Source of the DNA: Aneurinibacillus aneurinilyticus ATCC 12856
Lineage (GTDB): Bacteria > Bacillota > Bacilli > Aneurinibacillales > Aneurinibacillaceae
Length of the DNA stretch: 64,000 bases
Assembly (NCBI RefSeq): GCF_000466385.1
Contig: NZ_KE952847.1
Coordinates: 1 to 64,000 of the forward strand
Reading direction: 5' to 3'
In this document: one piece after another, positions 43,021 through 52,039 of the stretch
Position numbering within the stretch: position 1 is the first letter of the stretch
How the letters are laid out: each line of letters begins with the position of its first letter
Program-made: the position numbers and the translations under genes
The notes under the pieces: model-generated
Told to the model about the DNA's origin: nothing
Database searches by the model: none
What the model saw: only the letters and a program-made list of their open reading frames with translations

Positions 43021-43238
43021 CGCACCACCTCCTCTTGTAACTGTTGAATTAACATGTCAGGGTTTAGAGAGGTGAGGATATTGAACAATCCAGAATGAAA
43101 GAAGCACTCAACCTCACGTTTCGTATATAAAGCAGAATCATTGCGAGGGTGTTTTGCTAATCTTTTCAGTGCAAAACGATAATCCTTGACCGCCTGTAGA
43201 ATAATGGCATTCGCCAGCTTTTCAAAAGCGTCCATCAT
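43017..43238 (-). CDS. Small phage protein of unknown function
   Basis: The 73-residue helical product (FEKLANAIILQAVKDYRFAL, RNDSALYTKREVECFFHSGL) is of a type often encoded between the SNF2 helicase and the late regulator in Bacillota phages. Overlaps of four bases at both ends show tight translational coupling. No function is known to me. Confidence 0.7.
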   Translation of the reverse strand: MMDAFEKLANAIILQAVKDYRFALKRLAKHPRNDSALYTKREVECFFHSGLFNILTSLNPDMLIQQLQEEVVR

Positions 43239-44596
43239 ACAACTTCCCTCGCTTTCCCAAGATTTGCTTTGACTGCATTGATAAGATCGGATTGTGTCTT
43301 TTCCTTTCGTTTCAAAGCCCTCATCACATCTTCATCAATCGTACCTTTAGTAATAATGTGATGAATAACCACTGTCTCATTTTGACCTTGTCTCCAAAGT
43401 CTCGCATTTGTTTGCTGATAGAGTTCCAGACTCCAAGTAAGTCCAAACCAGATAAGCGTTGAACCACCACTTTGTAAGTTAAGGCCGTGTCCCGCAGATG
43501 CAGGATGGATAACCGCTACAGAAATATCGCCGTTGTTCCAATCCTTGATATCCTTGGAAGTCTTAATTTCTCTGACATTGAATTTTGCCTTAATACGCTC
43601 TAAATCGTGATTATACCAATAGGCAATAAGCACAGGTTTTCCGTTAGCACCTTCAATTAAATCCTCAAGAGCATCTAGCTTGCGGTCGTGGATAATATGG
43701 GGGTTTTTATCATCATCATAGATAGCACCGTTTGCCATTTGCAGGAGTTTCCCTGAAAGGACGGCTGCATTCATGGCATCTATTTCTTCATCAGCAAATT
43801 CAAGAACCATCTCTTCACGAAAGTGATCATATACGGATTGTTCTTTTTCATTTAGATACACAGGCACTTCATTGATCATGCATTTTGGCATCTTCAGAAA
43901 ATCGACTGATTTCATGGAAATGGTGATATCCGAAATGAGCCGATAGATGGCATCTTCAGCACCTGGCAACGGTTTATATGAAAATACGATTTGCTGATTA
44001 CGTTTATCCGGTGTAAAAAAGGAATTGCGGTAGTGAGTTATGTACCTGCCGAGTCTTTTACCCATGTCGAGAATACGAAACTCTGCCCACAAATCCATTA
44101 ACCCATTACTGGAAGGTGTACCCGTAAGACCCACAATCCGTTTTGCCCTTGGTCTGACTTTTAGTAAACTTTTAAATCTTTTTGCACCATAGGATTTAAA
44201 GGATGATAGCTCATCGATTACCACCATGTCATAGTCAAAAGGGATGCCACTTTTGTTTACCAACCAGTCCACATTTTCTCTATTTATAAGATAGACACTT
44301 GCAGGTTTTCTAAGAGCCGCCAATCGCTCCTGTTCTGTGCCGATGGCTACCGAAAACTCCAGTCCTTTTAAATGCTCCCACTTATTTATCTCAGCTGGCC
44401 AAGTATCCCTTGCTACTCGAAGTGGGGCAATGACCAGAACCTTTCCAACTTCAAAACGATCAAGACATAAATCAAATATAGCCGTTAGAGTAATGACGCT
44501 TTTGCCAAGACCCATTTCTAAAAACACCGCAGCAATGGGATGCTCTAAAATGAAATTGGTTGCATAGGTCTGATATTTATGAGGATTGTATTTCAC
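43235..44596 (-). CDS. SNF2-family DNA helicase
   Basis: The 453-residue protein has the SF2 motifs: MGLGKSVITLTAIF (Walker A), VIDELSSFKSYGAKRF (motif II), VGLTGTPSSNGLMDLWAEFR (motif III), QSGGSTLIWFGLTWSLELYQ (V) and QTNARLWRQGQNETV (VI). It probably helps replication or recombination by remodelling DNA-protein complexes. The start is GTG 44596, seven bases after GGAGGG, giving KYNPHKYQ. It overlaps the VRR-NUC gene by 20 bases. Confidence 0.92.
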   Translation of the reverse strand: MKYNPHKYQTYATNFILEHPIAAVFLEMGLGKSVITLTAIFDLCLDRFEVGKVLVIAPLRVARDTWPAEINKWEHLKGLEFSVAIGTEQERLAALRKPASVYLINRENVDWLVNKSGIPFDYDMVVIDELSSFKSYGAKRFKSLLKVRPRAKRIVGLTGTPSSNGLMDLWAEFRILDMGKRLGRYITHYRNSFFTPDKRNQQIVFSYKPLPGAEDAIYRLISDITISMKSVDFLKMPKCMINEVPVYLNEKEQSVYDHFREEMVLEFADEEIDAMNAAVLSGKLLQMANGAIYDDDKNPHIIHDRKLDALEDLIEGANGKPVLIAYWYNHDLERIKAKFNVREIKTSKDIKDWNNGDISVAVIHPASAGHGLNLQSGGSTLIWFGLTWSLELYQQTNARLWRQGQNETVVIHHIITKGTIDEDVMRALKRKEKTQSDLINAVKANLGKAREVV

Positions 44597-44858
44597 CCAG
44601 TATCCCTCCAATCTGCTTAACATCATCAATTACATAGCAAGTAAAGCCTAACTTCTGTAATTGCTTTATTCTTCTAATCTGTAACAGGCGAGGTTTCTTT
44701 CCGGGAGCCTTTAATTCCACAAATGCCATCTTCCCATATGGTAAAAGCAATAGGCGGTCTGGCATCCCATCTAAACCTGGGCTAACAAACTTCGCCGCAA
44801 TGCCCCCCATCTTTTTTACCTCAGCCACCAGTTTCTTTTCTATATATTTTTCAAGCAT
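44577..44858 (-). CDS. VRR-NUC domain nuclease
   Basis: The 93-residue product is a complete stand-alone VRR-NUC domain: EKYIEKKLVAEVKKMGGIAA, KFVSPGLDGMPDRLLLL (PD motif) and KMAFVELKAPGKKP (E-x-K). It should cut branched or single-stranded DNA. ATG 44858 follows GGGAGGTATTT. It is paired with the SNF2 helicase, with overlapping genes, as in many phage replication modules. Confidence 0.93.
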   Translation of the reverse strand: MLEKYIEKKLVAEVKKMGGIAAKFVSPGLDGMPDRLLLLPYGKMAFVELKAPGKKPRLLQIRRIKQLQKLGFTCYVIDDVKQIGGILGEIQSS

Positions 44859-44989
44859 AAATACCTCCCATATAAAAAGGCTCAGAACAAGAAAACAACT
44901 TTGACCCAATTTTCCTATACGCGCGTGTATACGTGTATGCACAGGCTACTATTACTTCTTTTTACTATTTATAAATAAATAGGATACTT

Positions 44990-45169
44990 CTTGTTCCACT
45001 TGTTCCGAACCGTTGATTTTCCTTATCATTACTAACTTTAGGGAAAGAACCAGTATGGGAACAAGGTAAGGTACAACTTAGCGTTGTTCCTCGACTCGGG
45101 AATAAGCTCGTTGCTTTCCGTAGACAGGAAACGTTACAACACCATTCTTGTTCCCAGTGTACTTGTTCC
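44990..45169. repeat. Cluster of CTTGTTCC repeats (possible origin)
   Basis: CTTGTTCC occurs at 44990-44997, 44999-45006, 45147-45154 and 45162-45169. A variant GTTGTTCC lies at 45083-45090 and an inverted copy at 45058-45065. The cluster covers the 3' end of the primase-helicase gene and the non-coding gap behind it. Short repeats beside a replication gene are typical of phage origins. The two copies at 45147 and 45162 also encode W-N-K and G-N-K, so part of the clustering could be chance. Confidence 0.4.
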
Positions 45170-47444
45170 ACTCACTGATCTTTCTCATAATGGCACCGAT
45201 AGCATAGGAATCTGAAGGCTTTAGCATTGATGCCTCTTTACCAAAACACTCACACCAAATCTCCATATTGCAGACAAGGGTTCTTTTTACTGTTCCAACA
45301 CGGGTGCCGCCGCCAAATTCGCTACCGCCGAGGAAATTTCTACGCTCGTACAAAGACATAGCGTCCCAATCATCCGGTAAAAGTGTATCTAGGTAGGTAC
45401 GAACCAGTCCTTCTCGTTCATCTGTTTCCATGGCATCTGCCTGCTCACTGGTTGCCATGGATACATCATCACCTTCAAGGTAGAGTTTTTCGCCCTTCTC
45501 ATAAAGCATCAATGCCTCTGCCCAAATCTGCTGTACTTCCTCTTTGGTCATCTGCCAAGCTTTCTTTTTGCTGTTACCGCTAATGCGGACTGGCCAGAAT
45601 CTACGGTTACCCGTAATATCACGAAGAAATCCACTTTCTGCATTGGTAGAACCTACAATTACACACTGACGGGGATGACTTTCCACGTTGACACCATAAC
45701 TGGCACGGTACTTATCATCAGACCTTGATATAAAAGACTTCACAACCTCCACATCGGTCTTACGCATCCCTGCAAGCTCACCCAGTTCCAGCATCCAATA
45801 TCCCTGCAATTTTTCAGGACCGACTTTGTCCTTCATATCTGTAATGGTCAAACTGTCTGAAAACCAATCTCCAGCAAGTTTCGCAAAGAAGGTTGACTTA
45901 CCGATGCCTTGGGGACCGTTTAGGATAAGGACGCTGTCAAACTTTGTACCCGGTCTATAAATACGGGCTACCGCCGCAACCATGGTTTTGCGAATGACTG
46001 CTTTTGTATAGGAATTATCCGTTGCACCGAAATAATCAATAAGCAGGTTTTCAACACGCCTAATGCCATCCCATTTTGGTAGTGAATCCAGATACTCCTT
46101 AACAGGGTGGTAGGCTCGTTCAGCCGCTACCGCTAACACAGCATCCTTGGTCTTGGTAGGAGAATAGACTCCGTATTTGCTGCTTAAGTACACCTTAAGA
46201 AGGGCATTGTCCGAATCATTCCAACCAGCCTTAATCTGTTCCCAAGGCAGACCACCTTTAGCATCGATACCATCACGGTGGCAGTTGAAAGCGATATGCT
46301 GTAAATCCTCATCATGCCTAATAACCAGGACGATGTTGTCTAAAGTGTCTTTTATCCGGCCTTGCTTATCTAGTTCCAAACCTGTCTGCCAATCCTCTTC
46401 ACTAAACTCCTCTTCAGCCTGAGCCTGTCTTTCCTTAGCAAATTCAGCTTTTACCGCTTCATCTTTTATGGCAAACTCGCACATTGCCACAAAAGACGGC
46501 ATCCTGCCAGGAGCCGTAGTAGTGGAAGCTCTATCATCTAAAGAGCCGAATTTATGAATACGAACAAGGTCAAAAGCATTGAGGAGCAGGCCGCTTGCTG
46601 GGTCGGTGGCATGGTGGCTGTATGCGAATTTATCATCATAGATAATTACACCCGCACTACTGTCAGCTGGAATATAGTCATAGCGCCCTCCCATAGCAGA
46701 TGGTTCATAAACTGCACCTAAAAATTTATCAATTGCTTCACGAACAGAGTAGGCACGACAGAATGTTCCTACCACACCTTCCTTTAAAAACGGATCGGCT
46801 TGTTCTTTAAGACTGCGATTAATAACTTCAGACTGCCTGCTTGATATTGGCCAAGTTGATGTATCTCGCCAGTTTTCATATTTTGCAAGATAAATATCCG
46901 GGTCAAGTAATGCTCCATCCTGCTCTTCGTAGACAAATTGACCATTAGAGGAAGTGGATGGCCAATACATAAGGCGATGGGCTTCATATGTCGTATCATC
47001 GAAAAGATCAATACCAATTTCTTTTGCCACCATACGTCCAACAGCTGCATATTCTTCTTCGCTGATCTCACGAGCAAGGGGAACGATAAGTCTGAGTCTA
47101 GGATTTTCTGGTGTGTGCTTATGAGTGGAGTAAACGCAACATTTGAAATCGAAAAGCATGCTAATTTGCTCCCAAATATCCGGCCTACCATAATCCATAT
47201 CGAGGGTAAGCAAAGAACGGCACAAAACATTGCCCTTCTTTCGCCTTCCTTCTTTTAAGTGCCCTCCAACAAAGCCGCCCACATCCTTGATATCATCTTG
47301 CTGCCCTTTTTTAAGTTTCCGATATTCTTGTACTGTTTCTGTGGTCCGTTGCGTCGTCTTTACACGGGAGCAAAAATCCTCCCATGAAATATCTTTGTTT
47401 TTCCATTTCCTATCCATCCGGCTATTACCCACTGCAATTTTCAT
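45078..47444 (-). CDS. VapE-family primase-helicase
   Basis: A protein of 788 residues. The N-terminal half has primase-like features (LLTLDMDYGRPDIWEQISML, KHTPENPRLRLIVPLAREIS, TYEAHRLMYWPSTSSNGQ). The C-terminal half is a VapE helicase with LILNGPQGIGKSTFFAKLAG (Walker A), WMLELGELAGMRKTDVEVV (Walker B) and CVIVGSTNAESGFLRDITGN (sensor). It probably starts phage DNA replication. The gene overlaps the DUF4406-like gene by four bases. Confidence 0.93.
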   Translation of the reverse strand: MKIAVGNSRMDRKWKNKDISWEDFCSRVKTTQRTTETVQEYRKLKKGQQDDIKDVGGFVGGHLKEGRRKKGNVLCRSLLTLDMDYGRPDIWEQISMLFDFKCCVYSTHKHTPENPRLRLIVPLAREISEEEYAAVGRMVAKEIGIDLFDDTTYEAHRLMYWPSTSSNGQFVYEEQDGALLDPDIYLAKYENWRDTSTWPISSRQSEVINRSLKEQADPFLKEGVVGTFCRAYSVREAIDKFLGAVYEPSAMGGRYDYIPADSSAGVIIYDDKFAYSHHATDPASGLLLNAFDLVRIHKFGSLDDRASTTTAPGRMPSFVAMCEFAIKDEAVKAEFAKERQAQAEEEFSEEDWQTGLELDKQGRIKDTLDNIVLVIRHDEDLQHIAFNCHRDGIDAKGGLPWEQIKAGWNDSDNALLKVYLSSKYGVYSPTKTKDAVLAVAAERAYHPVKEYLDSLPKWDGIRRVENLLIDYFGATDNSYTKAVIRKTMVAAVARIYRPGTKFDSVLILNGPQGIGKSTFFAKLAGDWFSDSLTITDMKDKVGPEKLQGYWMLELGELAGMRKTDVEVVKSFISRSDDKYRASYGVNVESHPRQCVIVGSTNAESGFLRDITGNRRFWPVRISGNSKKKAWQMTKEEVQQIWAEALMLYEKGEKLYLEGDDVSMATSEQADAMETDEREGLVRTYLDTLLPDDWDAMSLYERRNFLGGSEFGGGTRVGTVKRTLVCNMEIWCECFGKEASMLKPSDSYAIGAIMRKISEWNKYTGNKNGVVTFPVYGKQRAYSRVEEQR

Positions 47445-47875
47445 AAGCTTTCAACCTCCTCATGCTCCGGACTAAAATATCTGACCGTTTGTCTGCGTTT
47501 CTTGGCTACTTCAATCTCCCTTGCCATACCGCTTGAGATGGTATTGCCCAGCACCCACACCTCGGAGCATTTGCCCATAAGCACGATGTCCATAAATATG
47601 GCAAGCTCACGTTCCTCTGGGTTTTCATCATCCATAAACTGCGGAAACATAAGATGGGGAGCAATTGGGATACAATTACTTTCCAAGGCAAATCTACAAA
47701 AGTTACGAGCCTTTTTAATGTTTCCTTCTACATCACCGGAATAGGGAGAACAGATATATACAAGTGGCTTAAAGGCAGATTTTTTCTCTGCCTTTTCCTT
47801 TCTCATTATGTTGGTCAGTGCTTCATGGGGAGTTGGGTCATGGTATCCTTCATGGTTAAATTTGTTGATCCCCAT
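47441..47875 (-). CDS. DUF4406/nucleoside-deoxyribosyltransferase-like protein
   Basis: The 144-residue product contains LVYICSPYSGDVEGNIKKAR, FALESNCIPIAPHLMFPQFM, ELAIFMDIVLMGKCSEVWVL and ISSGMAREIEVAKKR. This is the fold of nucleoside 2-deoxyribosyltransferase-like (DUF4406, DUF7768) proteins, with a conserved Y-x-SPY and a serine-rich loop. It may act on nucleotides or on NAD-like molecules; no substrate is known. The ATG at 47875 shares an A with the antirepressor stop (TAATG). Confidence 0.85.
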   Translation of the reverse strand: MGINKFNHEGYHDPTPHEALTNIMRKEKAEKKSAFKPLVYICSPYSGDVEGNIKKARNFCRFALESNCIPIAPHLMFPQFMDDENPEERELAIFMDIVLMGKCSEVWVLGNTISSGMAREIEVAKKRRQTVRYFSPEHEEVESL

Positions 47876-48627
47876 TACACACCCTCCATTTCTATCTGAG
47901 GCAAAATACCGTCCGCCTTCATGAGTTCGTAAATGAAGAGTCTGCCTTTTTGAGTCCAATATGTATGGACCTTTGTATGCTGTTCACCGTTACTGCCAAG
48001 GTAGCTATGTGTCTTAGTACTGGTGTAGCCTTTTTCCGCATACTTCTGATATAAAAGCCAGATACCACCTTGTTTAAACTGGATGCCCTTTTTATTAAGA
48101 TAGCGGTTCATCCAAATAGCTGACTTGCCGTAATCTTTGGCAATTGCTGATGTGGAAATGAGGTCTTTGCAATTTAAAACCACATCGTAATAAGAGACTT
48201 TCGGTTTCATTTCTGTAATTTGCTGATTCTGAACAGCAACCGTACCTTCAAGCACTTTATTTTGTTTCCTTACTTGAGTTAGCTGTTGATTGGCAATCTG
48301 AAGTGCCCTTGCCATGATTGCCTCTGGAGAGTTCCATCTTCTTTCTATTTCAAGAAAGTATTGACGACACTCTTTCCCTTTTGGAGTACGTTGTATCATG
48401 CATAGTTCTTTTGCCATGTCAATTGTTAACTGATGGTCTATGCTTGGTCTGCCTCCAGTACTTTCGCTCAAAAATGAGCTAAAGTCTGACCCTTCCTCAA
48501 ATCCGTACTCACACATTCTTGGAAACCAATCTTTATAAGCGGTTTTTACTTCCAAGGCTTCGTGTAAATCACGACCGAGTACGGTTGCTCGTTGATTTTC
48601 ATAGTTGATTTTTACTAATTCGTCCAT
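47875..48627 (-). CDS. Phage antirepressor with AntA and KilAC domains
   Basis: A protein of 250 residues. The N-terminal AntA domain (VKINYENQRATVLGRDLHEA, YKDWFPRMCEYGFEEGSDFS, DHQLTIDMAKELCMIQRT) is followed by a coiled-coil linker and a C-terminal KilAC domain (YYDVVLNCKDLISTSAIAKD, WMNRYLNKKGIQFKQGGIWL, HTYWTQKGRLFIYELMKADG). Antirepressors bind or titrate the lysogeny repressor to start lytic growth. A promoter-like motif (copy B) lies 45 bases upstream of the ATG at 48627. Confidence 0.92.
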   Translation of the reverse strand: MDELVKINYENQRATVLGRDLHEALEVKTAYKDWFPRMCEYGFEEGSDFSSFLSESTGGRPSIDHQLTIDMAKELCMIQRTPKGKECRQYFLEIERRWNSPEAIMARALQIANQQLTQVRKQNKVLEGTVAVQNQQITEMKPKVSYYDVVLNCKDLISTSAIAKDYGKSAIWMNRYLNKKGIQFKQGGIWLLYQKYAEKGYTSTKTHSYLGSNGEQHTKVHTYWTQKGRLFIYELMKADGILPQIEMEGV

Positions 48628-48671
48628 ACGAATTACCTCCTGCAATATAGTCAGAGAGGAAACCCCTCTAC

Positions 48672-48705
48672 CTAATAGCCACAGGAGGTAATGAAAGTTG
48701 AGGAT
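48672..48705 (-). promoter_or_regulatory. Prophage promoter-like motif, copy B (antirepressor operon)
   Basis: Minus-strand CAACTT (48695-48700) and TATTAG (48672-48677) are exactly 17 bases apart, within CCTCAACTTT and GGCTATTAGGTAGAGG. The motif is 45 bases before the antirepressor start and matches copies A and C. Confidence 0.6.
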
Positions 48706-48834
48706 TTTGAAAAATTAATTTTGCATTCGGATTATCGTGCGGAATTTGTGTATGTTAAAATGGATTTAAAGATTGATTTAGCAGTTTTTTACTTCAACAA
48801 ATGGGTCATATTGTAGAGAGGTAGGAGTGAAGAA

Positions 48835-49344
48835 ATGAATAATTTTTTTACCGCATTAGCTTATGTAAATAAAATGATTTATGAGTCGAATCACTTAACT
48901 GTAAAGTCGGTTCAAGAAGAAAAGCAAAATTCTAAGTATGGTGCTGGTACATTTCAATTATCTTCTAAAACAGTTCGATTCAGAGTTGCGAAGATAACTC
49001 CTACCAAAGTAGGGCAGTTTGTTGCATTATGGGAAAAAGACGAAAATAATAAAAATCAACCTTACTCATATGAGGAAGCCCCAGATTTATTAGTTATAAC
49101 TACCTTTAAAAATGAAAATGAGTTTGGGCAATTTATTTTTCCAAAAGAAATTCTTTTAAAACAGAACATTCTTAGGTCTACTTCAACAAAGGGGAGAATG
49201 GCAATAAGAGTTTACCCTAGCTGGGATAGTCCGAGTAGTAAACAAGCGATGAAAACTCAGAAATGGCAGTTTCCATATTTTGTTGATATGTGTAATCCGA
49301 ATAAATTACCCTTAGAAAAAATAATGGAACTGTATTCTCTTTAA
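48835..49344 (+). CDS. mepB: MepB family protein (moron gene)
   Basis: The 169-residue product (NFFTALAYVNKMIYESNHLT, KYGAGTFQLSSKTVRFRVAK, ITPTKVGQFVALWEKDENNK, FGQFIFPKEILLKQNILRST, GRMAIRVYPSWDSPSSKQA) is a MepB family protein. The family is named for the gene in the staphylococcal mepRAB operon, and its function is unknown. It is the only plus-strand gene in the middle of the prophage, has its own AGGAGTG ribosome site, and is flanked by a terminator. It is probably a lysogeny-expressed cargo gene. Confidence 0.88.
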   Translation: MNNFFTALAYVNKMIYESNHLTVKSVQEEKQNSKYGAGTFQLSSKTVRFRVAKITPTKVGQFVALWEKDENNKNQPYSYEEAPDLLVITTFKNENEFGQFIFPKEILLKQNILRSTSTKGRMAIRVYPSWDSPSSKQAMKTQKWQFPYFVDMCNPNKLPLEKIMELYSL

Positions 49345-49374
49345 ACCTCTGCAGTCGGGCTCATTTATGTAACA

Positions 49375-49422
49375 AACAAGACAGCACATACTAATCATAA
49401 AATAAGTGCTATCCTGTTTTTA
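49375..49422. terminator. Terminator between MepB and DNA polymerase genes
   Basis: AACAAGACAGCAC (49375-49387) pairs imperfectly with GTGCTATCCTGTT (49406-49418). A T run follows on the plus strand (TTTTTATTATTT). It should end the MepB transcript, and by symmetry may also stop the convergent polymerase transcript. Confidence 0.7.
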
Positions 49423-49483
49423 TTATTTAAAAGTTGAAAATCTTTTAACCTTTTTCCACACGATAATCCGAATACCAATTAAT

Positions 49484-51418
49484 TTAGTCTTTTTGATAAA
49501 ACTGACACTCATAGCCATCAGCACTAAGTAACAGGCCATTTGCCCATGTTGGTGTCCTGGCCATCTGCTCACAGATAGCGGAAAGTGGCATCCCCATATC
49601 TGCCTCGATGATAATTTCATCGTGTACATGAGCCACAATGGAACAATTCTTTAATGTCTGCATGGCATGACACAAAATGTCACGACTAATTGCCTGAACG
49701 ATATTCTCTACAAATTTGGGACCGTAGCTTTCGATTCTTTCCCATTTTTTCGTCCCACCGACACCTTCATAATTAACCGACTCACCGCCGAACATATTCT
49801 CTCCCATACGAGGTTTCACATAGGCAAGCCGTCTGCCAGAAGGGAGGACAATAAAGAGCATTCCACTTTGATAGATAAATTTAATGCCGTGTGTCTCTGT
49901 AGGAGTTTTTTGTTTAACACAAGTTTTTACTGCTCGGTCAACATCCCACCACAGTTTTGTAATATTGGGATTGGACTGCCTCCAAGCCGTTACAAGAGGC
50001 TGAAGCTCCTCTTCTTCAATTCCCATCTCCAAAGCACCCATTGATTTTAATGCTCCAATAGATCCACCGTAACCGAGGGCAAGTTCAGCAATTTTTCCTT
50101 TCTGACGAAGATGACCATTCACACCATGCTTTTCAACAGGTACATTAAACATCTGAGAAGCACTGGCACAGTAGATGTCACCACCCTTTTGGAATACCTC
50201 TGTTCTCCATTTTTCGCCTGCAAGCCAGGCAATGACGCGAGCCTCAATCGCTGAAAAATCTGCCACAATGAACTTCATACCATCACGGGGTATAAAAGCA
50301 GTACGGATAAGTTCCGACAGTACTTCTGGGATTGAATCATAAAGTAAAGTAAGAGCGTCAAAATTTCCGCTTCGAACTAAAGCACGGGCCTGTTCTAAAT
50401 CGAGCATATGGTTTTGGGGGAGATTTTGCAGTTGAATCAGCCTGCCAGAGAATCTGCCGGTTCTGTTGGCTCCGTAAAACTGAAACATTCCTCTTGCACG
50501 ACCGTCACTACATACCGCATTCTCCATTGCTGTGTATTTTTTCACCGATGATTTCGCAAGTTGCTGACGGAGTTCCAAAACAGTGCCTAGTGGTTCAGGT
50601 GCTGTCTTTAGCATCTCAGCAACAGCTTTTTTACCAAGGGACTCTGTTTCTAACCCATTATCGGTAAGCCAGTCTTTCATTTGTTGTACAGAGTTTGGAT
50701 TCTCTAAATTGGTTATATCCTGCATTGTAGCCATTAGTTTTTCACGGGAATGTTCATCCATTTCGACAGCCTGTTTTACGAAAGTCATGTCAATGGCAAT
50801 GCCACGATCATTGATTTCTTGGTCGTGATGATATTCTTCCCAGATCTCCTCAGGCATCGGAAACTTAGATAATCTCTGCTGTATTGACATCTCGGCTTCC
50901 ACATCACGTAGATTATAGGCTTTAAATCGCTCCCATTTATCCGCATCATGTTCTGGCAGATTGCGAACTCGACCGCCATTTGATTTAGTAGGGGAGCAAG
51001 GTGTACAGAAATATTTAATAAGGTCTTTGCCCTCTGTTAGCTTTTGTTTCTCCAAACCTAGAACTGAACCGACTCCCTCCAAAGAAAGAGGTAATCCCAT
51101 ATATGCCGACCATATCATGGAACATTTCCAGGACGAGGGGCCAAGATATTCAGTAAGGTTAAGCCATTTTGATAGACACACACGCTCAAACATTGCATTG
51201 AAAGCCCACTTGGTAACGGAATCATCCATAAGTGCGTTTATAATTTCACCTGGGATTTCCTCCCCACTGGCAAGGTCAACAACTTGTACTTTGCCACCGT
51301 CCACCGAATAGCCAAATAGTAGAATTTCAAAATCATCGCTCTCGGCATAACGGTAAACTCCAGACTTTTGAAGATTGGCACTACTAAATGTTTCAATATC
51401 AATAGAAATAGAATTCAT
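49484..51418 (-). CDS. Phage DNA polymerase, family A with 3'-5' exonuclease
   Basis: A protein of 644 residues. The exonuclease domain opens with ISIDIETFSSANLQ (Exo I). The polymerase has KFIVADFSAIEARVIAWLAG (motif A, Asp), GKIAELALGYGGSIGALKSM (motif B) and NCSIVAHVHDEIIIEADMG (motif C). The enzyme replicates phage DNA. The size is typical for phage-type PolA enzymes. ATG 51418 follows GGAAAGGGCGG. It lies 73 bases from the DUF2815 gene in the replication operon. Confidence 0.95.
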   Translation of the reverse strand: MNSISIDIETFSSANLQKSGVYRYAESDDFEILLFGYSVDGGKVQVVDLASGEEIPGEIINALMDDSVTKWAFNAMFERVCLSKWLNLTEYLGPSSWKCSMIWSAYMGLPLSLEGVGSVLGLEKQKLTEGKDLIKYFCTPCSPTKSNGGRVRNLPEHDADKWERFKAYNLRDVEAEMSIQQRLSKFPMPEEIWEEYHHDQEINDRGIAIDMTFVKQAVEMDEHSREKLMATMQDITNLENPNSVQQMKDWLTDNGLETESLGKKAVAEMLKTAPEPLGTVLELRQQLAKSSVKKYTAMENAVCSDGRARGMFQFYGANRTGRFSGRLIQLQNLPQNHMLDLEQARALVRSGNFDALTLLYDSIPEVLSELIRTAFIPRDGMKFIVADFSAIEARVIAWLAGEKWRTEVFQKGGDIYCASASQMFNVPVEKHGVNGHLRQKGKIAELALGYGGSIGALKSMGALEMGIEEEELQPLVTAWRQSNPNITKLWWDVDRAVKTCVKQKTPTETHGIKFIYQSGMLFIVLPSGRRLAYVKPRMGENMFGGESVNYEGVGGTKKWERIESYGPKFVENIVQAISRDILCHAMQTLKNCSIVAHVHDEIIIEADMGMPLSAICEQMARTPTWANGLLLSADGYECQFYQKD

Positions 51419-51490
51419 GTATTACCGCCCTTTCCAATGCAAACGAGGTGGCAGAAGAACAACCTCCACCACCTCGTCTGTATTTATTCT

Positions 51491-52039
51491 TTATGCTAGA
51501 AAATCATCATCTTCAATAGTTGTGAAGTCATCAGCTGCATTGGTTCTTCCGCCTAAAGGCTCTCCATCTCTAATCTTCTGAATGTTGCCAAGACCACATG
51601 CAACACCCTTATTGCCATTAGAGTTAAAAGCATAGAAATTCAGGGATACTCTTGCATAACAACCACTGTAAACCTCGTTGCGATCCAAGATAGGTCTGAC
51701 TGCTTTATCTACTATTTGAGGTGGAGTCTTGCTGTTGGCATTTACAAAGTAATGTCCTTTGTAAGCCTCGTCATCACGTTCTACGTCACCGTCTCGAAGT
51801 GGCAGTTTGATAGCAGCCTTATTCGGCTTTTTACCACCAAACTTTGCAAGGCCCTCTTCAATGGCTGCATCTACTGCTGCATTGATAGCATTGATGGTTT
51901 CCTTATCTGTTTTGGGAATCAATACGGATACGCTGTACTTTTCCGCTCCGCCATTGATGGATACGGGCTCCCAGCCGTGAAAGTAGCTAAGACGTGTGTT
52001 GACGCTTGTAACAACCTTAGTTCTGTTTTGATTATTCAT
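51491..52039 (-). CDS. DUF2815 protein, single-stranded-DNA-binding type
   Basis: The 182-residue product (KVVTSVNTRLSYFHGWEPVS, YSVSVLIPKTDKETINAINA, AAIKLPLRDGDVERDDEAYK, SGCYARVSLNFYAFNSNGNK) matches DUF2815, considered an OB-fold single-strand-DNA-binding protein in phage replication modules. Its acidic tail (TTIEDDDFLA) is like the C-terminal tip of SSB proteins. GGAGGAATTGGAAT precedes the ATG. It overlaps the DUF2800 gene by eight bases. Confidence 0.88.
   Translation of the reverse strand: MNNQNRTKVVTSVNTRLSYFHGWEPVSINGGAEKYSVSVLIPKTDKETINAINAAVDAAIEEGLAKFGGKKPNKAAIKLPLRDGDVERDDEAYKGHYFVNANSKTPPQIVDKAVRPILDRNEVYSGCYARVSLNFYAFNSNGNKGVACGLGNIQKIRDGEPLGGRTNAADDFTTIEDDDFLA

Noticed and set aside
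44965-45171. Open frame on the minus strand overlapping the end of the primase-helicase gene
   Set aside because: It has no ribosome site, its composition is Ser/Cys-rich and untypical, and it overlaps a well-supported gene in another frame.
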